Shown here: piece after piece, positions 9,036 through 16,574 of the stretch | Layout: each line of letters begins with the position of its first letter | Numbering within the stretch: the stretch's first letter is position 1 | NCBI GenBank assembly: GCA_016926755.1 | Contig: JAFGNZ010000279.1 | Location: forward strand, 1-39,497 | Origin: Myxococcaceae bacterium | GTDB taxonomy: Bacteria; Myxococcota; Myxococcia; Myxococcales; Myxococcaceae | Reading direction: 5' to 3' | Length of the DNA stretch: 39,497 bases | Program-made: the position numbers and the translations under genes | The notes under the pieces: generated by a model | Databases searched by the model: none | What the model was told of the DNA's origin: nothing | What the model saw: the letters and a program-made list of their open reading frames with translations, nothing else

Positions 9036-9726
9036 CGCGGGCGGCTTCACCCGGCGCTCGTTGCTGCTGGGCGCGGCGGCCCTCACCGCCAGCGCGTGCG
9101 ACAGCTCCCGCCCCCACGCGGGCTTCCTCGGCGCCATGGAGCGCTTCAACCTGCGCTTTCAGCGGGCGCTCTTCGATCCAGCGCGGCTCGCCCCCGAGCT
9201 GCCGGCCGAGGCGGCCACACCGCCCGGCGCCTTCCCGCAGTACTACATCTCCAGCACGATCCCGGTGGCGCCCGCTGGCTGGGCCCTTCAGGTAGGGGGC
9301 ATGGTGGCACGGCCGCAAGTGCTGACGCTGGAGGAGCTGCGCCTCATGCCTCGCACGGAGTACCGCATCCGCCACCACTGCGTGGAGGGCTGGAGCGCGG
9401 TGGCCTCCTGGCATGGCGTCGCGGTGCGGGAGCTGGCGCGGCGGGTGGGCGCCGATCCGCGTGCCGGCTACGTGGAGTTTCGCTCGTTCGACGAGGGCTA
9501 TTGGTCCTCATGGGACGCGCCGAGCGCCCTGCACCCGCAGACGATCCTCGCGTACGGGATGAACGGTGAGCCGCTGATTCCGGCTCACGGCGCGCCGCTG
9601 CGGCTCTACTCGGGGGTGAAGCTCGGCTACAAGATGGTGAAGTACCTCACCGCGGTGAACTTCCTGCCCGAGCCCAGCGGCGGCTACTGGGAGGACCGCG
9701 GCTACGAATGGTTCGCCGGCGTCTGA
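9028..9726 (+). CDS. Tat-exported molybdopterin oxidoreductase, sulfite oxidase/MsrP fold
   Basis: A 232-residue enzyme with the molybdopterin domain of the sulfite oxidase family. The N-terminus carries a twin-arginine signal (TRRSLLLGAAALTASAC; Arg9-Arg10) and could be lipidated at Cys24, though the lipobox is imperfect. Cys118 in HHCVEGWS is the expected molybdenum ligand. Relatives reduce oxidised methionine in periplasmic proteins (MsrP) or oxidise sulfite; sequence alone does not decide, but pairing with a membrane cytochrome b favours a quinone-linked reductase or dehydrogenase. It is shorter than typical MsrP (about 300 residues) and lacks the second sulfite-oxidase dimerisation domain. 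GGAGGA precedes the ATG, which overlaps the cytochrome gene by 8 bp. Confidence 0.88.
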   Translation: MRDAGGFTRRSLLLGAAALTASACDSSRPHAGFLGAMERFNLRFQRALFDPARLAPELPAEAATPPGAFPQYYISSTIPVAPAGWALQVGGMVARPQVLTLEELRLMPRTEYRIRHHCVEGWSAVASWHGVAVRELARRVGADPRAGYVEFRSFDEGYWSSWDAPSALHPQTILAYGMNGEPLIPAHGAPLRLYSGVKLGYKMVKYLTAVNFLPEPSGGYWEDRGYEWFAGV

Positions 9727-9945
9727 AGGAATCCGGCCACCAGCCCCCGACCGTTCCTCGCCGGCGCCGTTTCCAAGATCTGGCCCCCCTGTAGGCTCCG
9801 TGGGCTGGCGTGTACACCGCAAACCTGATGACGGCTCACGGGTTTGACGCAGCCCGGCGAGCACGGATGCCTCCGGGGACACGAAAGCTCCAGTCCCAAC
9901 ATCAGGCTCACGGACGCAGGGACACAGGTCGCGGGTCCCTCGCTG

Positions 9946-9985
9946 CGGGGCGGGTCCCCCCGTCGTGACGGGTCCGCCCGCCCCG
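9946..9985. repeat. Strong two-tier inverted repeat
   Basis: CGGGGCGGG (9946-9954) pairs with CCCGCCCCG (9977-9985); inside it, after a 4x4 internal loop, CCCGTC (9959-9964) pairs with GACGGG (9967-9972). The total is 14-15 GC-rich pairs. No T-run follows on either strand, so a Rho-independent terminator is not obvious; it lies 220 bp after the oxidoreductase stop and could protect the 3' end of its mRNA or belong to a small RNA. Confidence 0.55.
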
Positions 9986-10063
9986 GCGTCCCGCTCTCCC
10001 AAGGCTTGCTGCCTCCAGGTGCGCGAGAGCCTCCCGGCCGCGCTCTCCCCGAGGCTGTCGAGT

Positions 10064-10077
10064 TGTCCGACAGGTTT
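10064..10077 (-). repeat. Dispersed motif AACCTGTCGGACAA, copy 1
   Basis: On the minus strand this site reads AACCTGTCGGACAA, preceded by TGGCCA. The same 14 bases occur on the plus strand at 22557-22570 in the other large gap. The core CTGTCGGACA is nearly a perfect inverted repeat (TGTC-G-GACA). It looks like one unit of an intergenic repeat family. Confidence 0.4.
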
Positions 10078-10217
10078 GGCCAGCACCCTCGGCCACGGCA
10101 GGCTCTGCTCCCAGGCTGCCAGCGCCCTCCGGGAGCTTCGGGGGCTCTGCTCTGGCGAGAGCTGCTGTCGGTCGGGCCCCTCCTGCAGCGATTGAAGCTG
10201 CCGTAAGCGAGTCCTGG

Positions 10218-10724
10218 ATGCCTATCGAGTTCGTCGGGAACCTGGAGAACGCAGCGTGGCTCGATCACATCTTCACCGCGCCGATGGGGCTCTTGCTGAT
10301 CTCCAAGAGGATGGTGCGCGTGCTCGAGTCCGTGAAGCCGTTCGCCTACCGGCTGATCCCGACGACGATCTACTCGGAGAAGATCAAGCACCTGGTGGTC
10401 GACAGGTTCACGCGCCGGCGGACGTGGTACCAGGTGGAGGATCCCGCGCTACGGAACGAGGACTTCGTCATCCTGCAGCTCCAGGATGAGCTCGACTGCC
10501 TCGATCGTGATCGCACGATCATCGACGGCGTGCCCTTCCGACAGAGCGGCGTGAGCTACCTGGGGATGGAGGAGGCTCAGCAGCTGGAGCTCCGCGCACC
10601 GGATGGCGGGTTCCCACCGGTCTTCTCCGTCCCCAAGCTGACCTTCTATTGCTTCACGGAGGAGGCGAAGCAGGCCTGTGACAAGGCCGGCTTGAAAGGC
10701 CTGTGGTGGCGCCCGCAGAAATGA
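10218..10724 (+). CDS. Probable Imm11-family (MXAN_0049-type) immunity-like protein
   Basis: A 168-residue soluble protein without signal or membrane segment. The C-terminal half resembles the Imm11 / 'immunity MXAN_0049' family: a hydrophobic strand followed by LQLQDELDCLDRDRT, an Ile-Pro-like central part, and the ending TFYCFTEEAKQACDKAGLKGLWWRP, which matches the family's closing helix and 'aGlkGl.f.P' strand. Family members are commonly 180-200 residues with a longer N-terminus, so this copy may be slightly short at the N-end. Such proteins are found beside polymorphic toxins, but no toxin is adjacent, and many myxobacterial copies are orphans. The Shine-Dalgarno is weak. Function is inference from family resemblance only. 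Confidence 0.6.
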   Translation: MPIEFVGNLENAAWLDHIFTAPMGLLLISKRMVRVLESVKPFAYRLIPTTIYSEKIKHLVVDRFTRRRTWYQVEDPALRNEDFVILQLQDELDCLDRDRTIIDGVPFRQSGVSYLGMEEAQQLELRAPDGGFPPVFSVPKLTFYCFTEEAKQACDKAGLKGLWWRPQK

Positions 10725-10741
10725 GCAGCGCGCAGGCGTGG

Positions 10742-10747
10742 TAGAAC
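10742..10747 (+). promoter_or_regulatory. Putative -10 before the DUF58 gene
   Basis: TAGAAC ends 8 bp before the ATG at 10756, the same geometry as the other leaderless candidates in the window. It is a weak match, but it favours ATG 10756 over the in-frame GTG at 10738. Confidence 0.3.
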
Positions 10748-10755
10748 ACACCTCC

Positions 10756-11964
10756 ATGGCTCGCCGCCGCCGCTGGTCCTTCTTCATGCCCCCGGAGGAG
10801 CACCGGTTCATCCGCTTCCTCAGCGATCGGTACCGCGTGTGGCTCACGCCGCTCGGGCAGGCCCTGCTGTGGGCCACCGGCGCCGCGGCGCTGATGATGC
10901 TCTGGGGCCTCCGGCCAGCGATCGCCTTCTTCTCCTTCTGCGCCGGCACGCTCGTGGCCAGCCTCTCGGCCGGCCTCCCGTTCCGGCCCCGGCTCACCCT
11001 GCTCCGGCGCCTGCCGCCGCCCGTCTCCGCGGGAGACACCCTGCACTACCAGGTGGTGCTCGAAAACCAGGGGCGGCGGCCCGCGCGCAAGATCACGGTC
11101 GAGGAGCGCAACCTGCCCCCAGAGCTCAAGCTCGTCGGCGAGCCGCAAGTGATCGAAGTGCTCGGCCCCGGCGAGCGCGCCGAGGTGAGCCTGTCACTGG
11201 CCTGCTCCACGCGCGGCGCCTATGAGCTGCCCTGGCTCCAGGCCTCCAGCTTCTTCCCCTCCGCGCTGGTGAAGTGGCCGCGCCGCGCGCCCGGCAAGGA
11301 TCGGCTCCTGGTCTACCCGCGCTTCACGCCGCTGGCGCACTTCGACGTCCCCCACGGGCGCAACTACCAGCCAGGCGGCATCCCCATCGCCTCCAGCGTG
11401 GGCGAGTCCACCGAGCTGGCCGGCACCCGCGAGTGGCGCGAGGGAGACCGCACCCGGGACATCCACTGGCCCTCCCTGGCGAGGACCGGCCGCCTCGTCG
11501 TGAAGGAGTACCAGGAGGAATACTTCGTCCGCCTGGCCATGGTGCTGGACGTGGAGTCCCGCAGCCTCCAGGACGATGCCCTGTTCGAGCGGAGCCTCTC
11601 CCTGGCCGCCGGCATCGCCGATGTGCTCGCGCGCCAGGAGTACATCATCGACATCTTCGCCGCCGGCTCCCAGGTGTTTCACTTCCAGGCCGGCCGCGCG
11701 CTGGCGCACTTCGATCACATCCTGGAGATCCTCGCCTGCCTGGAGCCGGAGGATCGGCTGGACATCGGCGCGCTCGAGGCCGCGCTGCTCCCCCAGGCCC
11801 AGCGCCTCTCCGCCGTCGTCCTCGTGATGATGGACTGGGATCCCGCGCGCGCGGAGCTGATCCGGAAGCTGAAGGCACACGGCGTGGCCGTGCGGGTGCT
11901 GTCGGTCCGGCAGGACAGGCGGCCGGAGGGGCTCGCGCCCGAAGAGGTGGTGGAGCTGCCATGA
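10756..11964 (+). CDS. DUF58 domain protein, membrane anchored
   Basis: A 402-residue protein with two adjacent membrane segments near the N-terminus (about residues 25-75), an Ig-like region (about 90-160, HYQVVLENQGRRPARKITVEERNL) and the DUF58 core, recognised by GTREWREGDRTRDIHWPSLARTGRLVVKEYQEE in two halves (about 225-260) and a C-terminal vWA-like fold (MVLDVESRS, VLVMMDWD). DUF58 proteins work with MoxR ATPases and transglutaminase-like membrane proteins in envelope maturation. The gene overlaps the transglutaminase gene by 4 bp (ATGA). The start ATG at 10756 is preferred; a GTG six codons upstream is possible. Confidence 0.9.
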   Translation: MARRRRWSFFMPPEEHRFIRFLSDRYRVWLTPLGQALLWATGAAALMMLWGLRPAIAFFSFCAGTLVASLSAGLPFRPRLTLLRRLPPPVSAGDTLHYQVVLENQGRRPARKITVEERNLPPELKLVGEPQVIEVLGPGERAEVSLSLACSTRGAYELPWLQASSFFPSALVKWPRRAPGKDRLLVYPRFTPLAHFDVPHGRNYQPGGIPIASSVGESTELAGTREWREGDRTRDIHWPSLARTGRLVVKEYQEEYFVRLAMVLDVESRSLQDDALFERSLSLAAGIADVLARQEYIIDIFAAGSQVFHFQAGRALAHFDHILEILACLEPEDRLDIGALEAALLPQAQRLSAVVLVMMDWDPARAELIRKLKAHGVAVRVLSVRQDRRPEGLAPEEVVELP

Positions 11965-13823
11965 GCGAGCCCACAGCCAGCCCCTCCCGCATCTCTCGGG
12001 CCGTGGAGATGCTGCCGGTGTTCGCCGCGCTGCTCCTGCACGCGCTGGCCCATGGCCGCTGGCTGCTGTGCGTGCCCGCCGCCGGGCTGATGGCCGCCAT
12101 GGTGCTCCTCGACAAGCGGCCCGGGTACTCCTCCAGGCGGCTGCTGATCTCCGCGGTGGTGGTGGGCGCGGGAGGGGCCACGCTCAGCGGGCTGTGGCCG
12201 ATGCCCGCTCCCATTCCGCCCATCGTGATGGGATCGATCTGCGGCGCCCTGGTGGGGCTGAGCACCTTCGCCGCCATCTGCGGCCGGCAGACCTACGCCA
12301 TCATCTATGCCCTGCTGCTGGTGTCGCTCAGCGCCGCCGTCCGCGGCTCCACGGCGGTGTACGTGGGGCTGGCGGCGGTGGCCGCGAGCCTGCTGGGGGT
12401 CGCCTTCGCTCGCGGGCGCCTGGGCGCGGCGGGGCTCGTGGGAGGGCTCGGCTTCGGCGCCTTCGTGCTCGTGATGCTGGGGGCCTCCTTCGGGCTGTGG
12501 CGCTTCGTCCGCGCGAGCGAGGGAGTGCTCACGGACACCTTGCTCGATCTGATGCAGAATGCCCCCCCCGTCTCGGGGATGACCTTGCAGTCGGAGATCA
12601 CCCTCGAGCGCCAGGGGCGCATGCCCGACGCCGGGAAGCTCCTCATGGAGCTGAGGGGCGCTCGCCCGGAGCGGCTGCGGACGGTGGTGTTCGACACGTT
12701 CGATGGCGAGCGGTGGACGACCTCGCGCGAGCTGAGGCAGACCCTCCTGGCGCTGACTCCCCCGAGCCCCGGCGAGGCCCTCCGCGAGACGAAGCTCACC
12801 TTGTTGGAGCACCTGCGCCCCTACCTCCCCGCGCCCGCCGGGACGCGCGAGATCAAGGGCGTGGCCACCCACGTCCTCGGGGGGTGGATGCTGCGCGCGG
12901 ACACGAGACAAGGCTCCACGCTCACCCTGCACCACGAGGGACGGGAGCAGCTCCCGGCGGAGCCCCCTCCCGCGGCCTCCCTCACCGCGCTCCCCGAGGC
13001 GCTGCGCGCCGAGCTGCGCCCCCTGGCGCTGGAGCTCACGCGCGGCGCCACCACGCCCCGAGAGCGCGCGGCGGCGCTGGAGCGCTGGTTCCGCGAGCAC
13101 CACGAGTACTCGCTCACGGTGGACCTGAGCGGCGAGGGCAGCCCCCTGGCCGTCCTCATCCGAGAGCGGCGGCCCGCCTGGTGCACCTACTTCGCCAGCG
13201 CGATGGCGGCGCTCCTGCGCAGCCTGGACGTCCCGGCCCGGCTGGCAGGGGGCTTCGTGCCCCCGGAGGAGCGCTCCGCCTCGGGCGCCGCCCAGGTCCG
13301 CGAGCGGGACGCCCACGCGTGGGTGGAGGTCTACCTCGAGGAAGAGGGCCGCTTCGTCCCCTTCGATCCGACGCCGTGGCGCAGCCGCGAGGCGCTCCTC
13401 GGGAAGGAGCAGCCCGGAGGCTTGGGGGCCATATGGGGGGCCTTCACCTCCGCGCTCAGCGCCCCGCCGACCTGGCTCGTCGTCGCCGCCCTGGTGGGGT
13501 GGCGCCTGGTCGCGAGGTACCGACGCAAGCGCACCCTCCGGCCCCGGGAGGCGATGCGAGGCGCGGATCCAGGGCTGACGGCGGCCTACGCCCGCTACCT
13601 CCGGGCAATGAAGCGCGGCGCGGGCCTCGTCCCGAGCCCCACCGAGACCGATGAGGAGCTGCTGCTGCGCCTGCGTGCCGCCCGGGGGGCCCGCGCCGTC
13701 GCCCTGGCCGAGGAGTTCATCACCCACTACCGCCGGGCCCGCTACGGCGGGGGGGCCGCGGATCCGGCCTCGCTCGGAGCCCTCACCTCGGAGCTCGAGC
13801 GCACCCTCCGGCAGGAGCGCTGA
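11961..13823 (+). CDS. TgpA-type membrane transglutaminase-like protein
   Basis: A 620-residue protein. The N-terminal ~190 residues form about six or seven membrane segments; the periplasmic part carries a transglutaminase/protease-like fold with the triad Cys408 (RPAWCTYF), His452 (RDAHAWVEVYL) and Asp469 (FVPFDPTPW). One more membrane segment (about 500-520) leads to a cytoplasmic tail with a DUF4129-like helical region. This is the organisation of Pseudomonas TgpA, which has a periplasmic transglutaminase domain. It begins at the ATGA overlap with the DUF58 gene, so the two are coupled. The substrate is unknown; a role in cell-wall or surface-protein maturation with MoxR and DUF58 is inference from the usual gene cluster. 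Confidence 0.9.
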   Translation: MSEPTASPSRISRAVEMLPVFAALLLHALAHGRWLLCVPAAGLMAAMVLLDKRPGYSSRRLLISAVVVGAGGATLSGLWPMPAPIPPIVMGSICGALVGLSTFAAICGRQTYAIIYALLLVSLSAAVRGSTAVYVGLAAVAASLLGVAFARGRLGAAGLVGGLGFGAFVLVMLGASFGLWRFVRASEGVLTDTLLDLMQNAPPVSGMTLQSEITLERQGRMPDAGKLLMELRGARPERLRTVVFDTFDGERWTTSRELRQTLLALTPPSPGEALRETKLTLLEHLRPYLPAPAGTREIKGVATHVLGGWMLRADTRQGSTLTLHHEGREQLPAEPPPAASLTALPEALRAELRPLALELTRGATTPRERAAALERWFREHHEYSLTVDLSGEGSPLAVLIRERRPAWCTYFASAMAALLRSLDVPARLAGGFVPPEERSASGAAQVRERDAHAWVEVYLEEEGRFVPFDPTPWRSREALLGKEQPGGLGAIWGAFTSALSAPPTWLVVAALVGWRLVARYRRKRTLRPREAMRGADPGLTAAYARYLRAMKRGAGLVPSPTETDEELLLRLRAARGARAVALAEEFITHYRRARYGGGAADPASLGALTSELERTLRQER

Positions 13824-13869
13824 GCCCGCCGCTGCCTTTCAGGCTCCTCCTGCTCTCTTCCCGCTGACC

Positions 13870-13884
13870 CGCTCCGCGCGAGCG
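13870..13884. terminator. Possible bidirectional stem-loop between convergent genes
   Basis: CGCTC (13870-13874) and GAGCG (13880-13884) flank a 5-base loop in the 74-bp gap between the transglutaminase gene and cysC. Placement suits a shared terminator but the stem is only 5 bp and there is no T-run. Confidence 0.25.
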
Positions 13885-13897
13885 CCCTGGGCCGCAC

Positions 13898-14470
13898 TCA
13901 CGCCGGCTCGAGCAGCTCGCGCCCGCGCAAGGCCTGGAGGATGCGCTCCACGCCCTGCGCCACGGGCTCCTGGTCGGTGCGGATCAGCACCTCGGGGGCC
14001 TCGGGTGGCTCGTACGGATCCGAGATCCCAGTGAAGTTTGGGAGCTCTCCGGCCAGGGCCCGCTTGTAGAGCCCCTTCACGTCACGCTGGACGAGCACCT
14101 CCAAGGGGGCCTGGGCGTAGATCTCCAGGAACGGGATGCCCTGCTCCGCCGCCAGCCGCCGCACCTCGTCGCGAGACTCCCGGTAGGGGGAGATGGCCGC
14201 GGCGAGGACCGCCACCCGGTGCCGGGCGAGCAGGCGCGCCACGTAGCCGATACGGCGGATGTTCTCCTCCCGGTCCGGCTTGGAGAAGCCGAGCCCCCGC
14301 GACAGGAAGGTGCGGATCTCGTCGCCGTCCAGGATCTCCACCGGGCGCGAGGCCTCCAGCCTGAGGCGGACGGCCTGCGAGAGCGTGCTCTTGCCCGCGC
14401 CGGACAGGCCGGTGAACCAGAGGATGAATCCTCTCGGCCGGCCTCCATAGACGTCTCGCGAGCGTTCCAT
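13898..14470 (-). CDS. cysC: Adenylylsulfate (APS) kinase
   Basis: A 190-residue cytoplasmic kinase that makes 3'-phosphoadenylyl sulfate from adenylyl sulfate and ATP. The P-loop is GLSGAGKST (residues 21-29); DGDEIRT, the [11 protein letters not shown] segment and [14 protein letters not shown] follow in family order, the last with Val where Pro is common. Length is typical. No sulfurylase genes (cysD/cysN or sat) are next to it, so PAPS for assimilation or for sulfation must rely on genes elsewhere. The start ATG at 14470 has GAGGAGGGG upstream; the frame extends 44 codons further to another ATG, but that leader is not CysC-like. It is divergent from the SGNH hydrolase gene. Confidence 0.95.
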   Translation of the reverse strand: MERSRDVYGGRPRGFILWFTGLSGAGKSTLSQAVRLRLEASRPVEILDGDEIRTFLSRGLGFSKPDREENIRRIGYVARLLARHRVAVLAAAISPYRESRDEVRRLAAEQGIPFLEIYAQAPLEVLVQRDVKGLYKRALAGELPNFTGISDPYEPPEAPEVLIRTDQEPVAQGVERILQALRGRELLEPA

Positions 14471-14653
14471 CCGGGCCCCTCCTCGGCGGTTCGGGTCTTT
14501 CATCATCATCGCGCCAGACTCACCGGGTCGGCTTGTAGGATTTTCCTGATTTCCCGACGTAGGAGCCGCCGCCTTACGGAGCCGGGCACCTACACCAGGC
14601 AAGGGAGCAGCGGACGGCGCTGGCCGCGCTCTCGCGTGCCGACACCATGCGGA

Positions 14654-14659
14654 TAGACT
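14654..14659 (+). promoter_or_regulatory. Putative -10 of the SGNH hydrolase gene
   Basis: TAGACT (TAnnnT) ends 7 bp before the ATG at 14667. The bases between are CGGGGGA, too close to the start to act as a normal ribosome site, so the message is probably leaderless. Confidence 0.4.
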
Positions 14660-14666
14660 CGGGGGA

Positions 14667-16574
14667 ATGGACGTTCAGCCCCCGCAGGGGGTCCCTCAGC
14701 GTGGGGTGGCCTCGAGGTGGATCAGCACCATCGCGGTCGCCTCGGTCGTGGCAGCCATCGCACTGGTGTCGGTTCGTTCGCTCAGCGCGACGGATCCCGC
14801 GCATCACGGCGGGCCAGTGCAGGCGGCGCCCTCGGTCCAGGAAGGGGATCGGGCGGAGGTGCGAGTCGCGGCGGCGCGGGCCATCGCGCGCTCGCTGGCC
14901 CCGCTCCCATCACGGCGCCTGCCCGAGCGCACGGCGCAGGACGCGAAGCTCTTCCAGCTGGCCGCCGCGCTCCGGGCTCCGGGCTCCGCCGTGGAGAACC
15001 CGTGCACCGAGTGGGCCGGGCCGTTCTGCGCGCGCACGACGCTCGATCCCTTCTTCTCCGCGCTGGACGGGCTGCGCTCGGGCAAGGACTCCTCCCGGGT
15101 GACGGTGGCCGCGTTCGGCAACTCCCTGATCGCGGGGGATCGCATCGTGGACCTCGTCCGCGACAACCTGGTGCGCACCTTCGGGGATGGAGGCCGAGGC
15201 CTGCTCCTGGTCGACCGGATCGCCGACTACGGCCCCCGCACCCGCACGGGCACCTGGGCGGACGGCTGGAAGGTGTACACGGTGGGCGATGTCAAACCGC
15301 CGCCCGTGCCCATGGGGCTCTCAGGCGTGGCCCACGTCTCCGACGTGCCCCGGGCGCGCTCTCGCTTCAGCCTCCACGGAGAGACGCGAGGCACCCTGTT
15401 CTGGGTGGACAAGGGAGCGGGCCCGATCGAGCTCCGCGTGGACGACGAGCTCCTGGTGCAGACCACTCCCCGCGACGACGGCCACGGCCAGCTCACGGCC
15501 TTCACGCTCCCCCCGGACGCGGAGAAGCTGGAGCTCATCGCGCACAAGCGCGGCACGGTGATCCAGGGGCTCGCGCTGGATCGGCCCGGCCCCGGGGTGG
15601 TGCTCGACACGATGGGCGTGCCGGCGGCGGACTCCAGCCTCTTCCTCCAGGCGCAGGAGGAGATGGTCTCCGAGCAGCTGCGCTCCCGCGCCCCGGCCCT
15701 GGTGCTCGTCATGCTGGGGGGCAACGAGGTGAAGCGGCTCCAGTGGGGGCGCTCGACGTTCGAGAAGGTGGAGCGCGACCTGCGCCGGTTCCTGCAGCGG
15801 ATCAAGCAGGCGGCGCCGGGCTCGGCGTGCCTGATGGTGGGGCCGCTGGATGCCGTGCTGGGCCCGACCGCGGCGCGGCCGTTCCAGCAGCGAGAGGACC
15901 TGCACGAGGTGATCGAGCTGCAGCGGAAGATCTCCCTGCAGGAGGGGTGCGCGTTCTACGACATGTTCGCGGCCATGGGCGGCACGGGCTCGATCGAGCG
16001 CTTCCACACGCGGGGGCTGGTGCATGACGATCTGGTGCACCCGCGGGGGGCGGGCCTGGATCTGCTCGGGGCGCTGCTGGTGGACTCCCTGCTGCGCTCC
16101 TGGTCGGAGGCGCCGCGCGCCGAGCAGCCCTACGCGCTGGCGGAGGCCTGGGCCCGGCTGGTGGGAGAGGATCTGCTCCCCCACGAGGTGCAGCCCTGGC
16201 GGCAGGCCCCTCCCGTGGCGCTGCTCCCCAGCGACTCGCGGGATCCGCTGACGGAGGGGATCCAGCGGGTGCTCGCGGTGACGCGCGCCTGGACGCCGCG
16301 CTCGGAGGAGGCGCGGTGGCTCATCCTCGAGCCAGGAGCCCCGCATGATCCGCCGCACGCCATCGCCACGGCGGGGCCGGTGAACCTGCGCTGCGCGGCG
16401 CTGGTGCCCGCGAGTGCCGCGGCGCGGAGCGGCGCGCCCTGCCTCCCTGTGACGCTGCCCCCCCTGCCCCCGGACCTGCAGGATCCGCTCGATCGCGGAG
16501 TGACGGTGGGCGCGTGGCTGCTGGCGGAGCTCGTCCGGCACGACTCGCTCTCGGCGGCCCGGAGCGCCCGTTGA
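14667..16574 (+). CDS. SGNH/GDSL hydrolase with Ape1-like organisation
   Basis: A 635-residue protein anchored by one N-terminal membrane segment (about residues 18-42). Catalytic blocks are [10 protein letters not shown] (Ser153), MLGGNE (Asn353) and DLVHPRG (Asp455, His458). The text after block I, ending [20 protein letters not shown], and the ~150-residue beta-rich region inserted between Ser153 and Asn353 match the layout of Ape1/PatB-like peptidoglycan O-acetylesterases, where a carbohydrate-binding-type domain interrupts the SGNH fold. Block I has Asn in place of the usual Asp (GNSL versus GDSH). A role in removing acetyl groups from peptidoglycan or an exopolysaccharide is inference. 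The stop overlaps the start of the next gene (TGATG), so they are translationally coupled. Confidence 0.85.
   Translation: MDVQPPQGVPQRGVASRWISTIAVASVVAAIALVSVRSLSATDPAHHGGPVQAAPSVQEGDRAEVRVAAARAIARSLAPLPSRRLPERTAQDAKLFQLAAALRAPGSAVENPCTEWAGPFCARTTLDPFFSALDGLRSGKDSSRVTVAAFGNSLIAGDRIVDLVRDNLVRTFGDGGRGLLLVDRIADYGPRTRTGTWADGWKVYTVGDVKPPPVPMGLSGVAHVSDVPRARSRFSLHGETRGTLFWVDKGAGPIELRVDDELLVQTTPRDDGHGQLTAFTLPPDAEKLELIAHKRGTVIQGLALDRPGPGVVLDTMGVPAADSSLFLQAQEEMVSEQLRSRAPALVLVMLGGNEVKRLQWGRSTFEKVERDLRRFLQRIKQAAPGSACLMVGPLDAVLGPTAARPFQQREDLHEVIELQRKISLQEGCAFYDMFAAMGGTGSIERFHTRGLVHDDLVHPRGAGLDLLGALLVDSLLRSWSEAPRAEQPYALAEAWARLVGEDLLPHEVQPWRQAPPVALLPSDSRDPLTEGIQRVLAVTRAWTPRSEEARWLILEPGAPHDPPHAIATAGPVNLRCAALVPASAAARSGAPCLPVTLPPLPPDLQDPLDRGVTVGAWLLAELVRHDSLSAARSAR

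Larger units (their letters stand above)
9727..10217. other. Intergenic region, 491 bp, with repeats
   Basis: This gap separates the redox pair from the Imm11-like gene. Open frames exist on both strands but have low-complexity Pro/Arg/Gly translations and no ribosome site, and I do not accept any as a gene. It contains a large stem-loop (9946-9985), three GGGTCC copies spaced 18-19 bp (9933, 9952, 9970) and one copy of a motif also found at 22557. A decayed gene cannot be excluded. Confidence 0.55.

Noticed and set aside
9844-10206. A 120-codon plus-strand frame in the 9727-10217 gap
   Set aside because: Pro/Arg/Gly/Ser-rich with no ribosome site or recognisable motif, and it overlaps the inverted repeats.
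10738-10755. GTG at 10738 as the DUF58 start
   Set aside because: No ribosome site, and a -10-like TAGAAC at 10742 lies inside this extension; ATG 10756 is preferred, though not certain.
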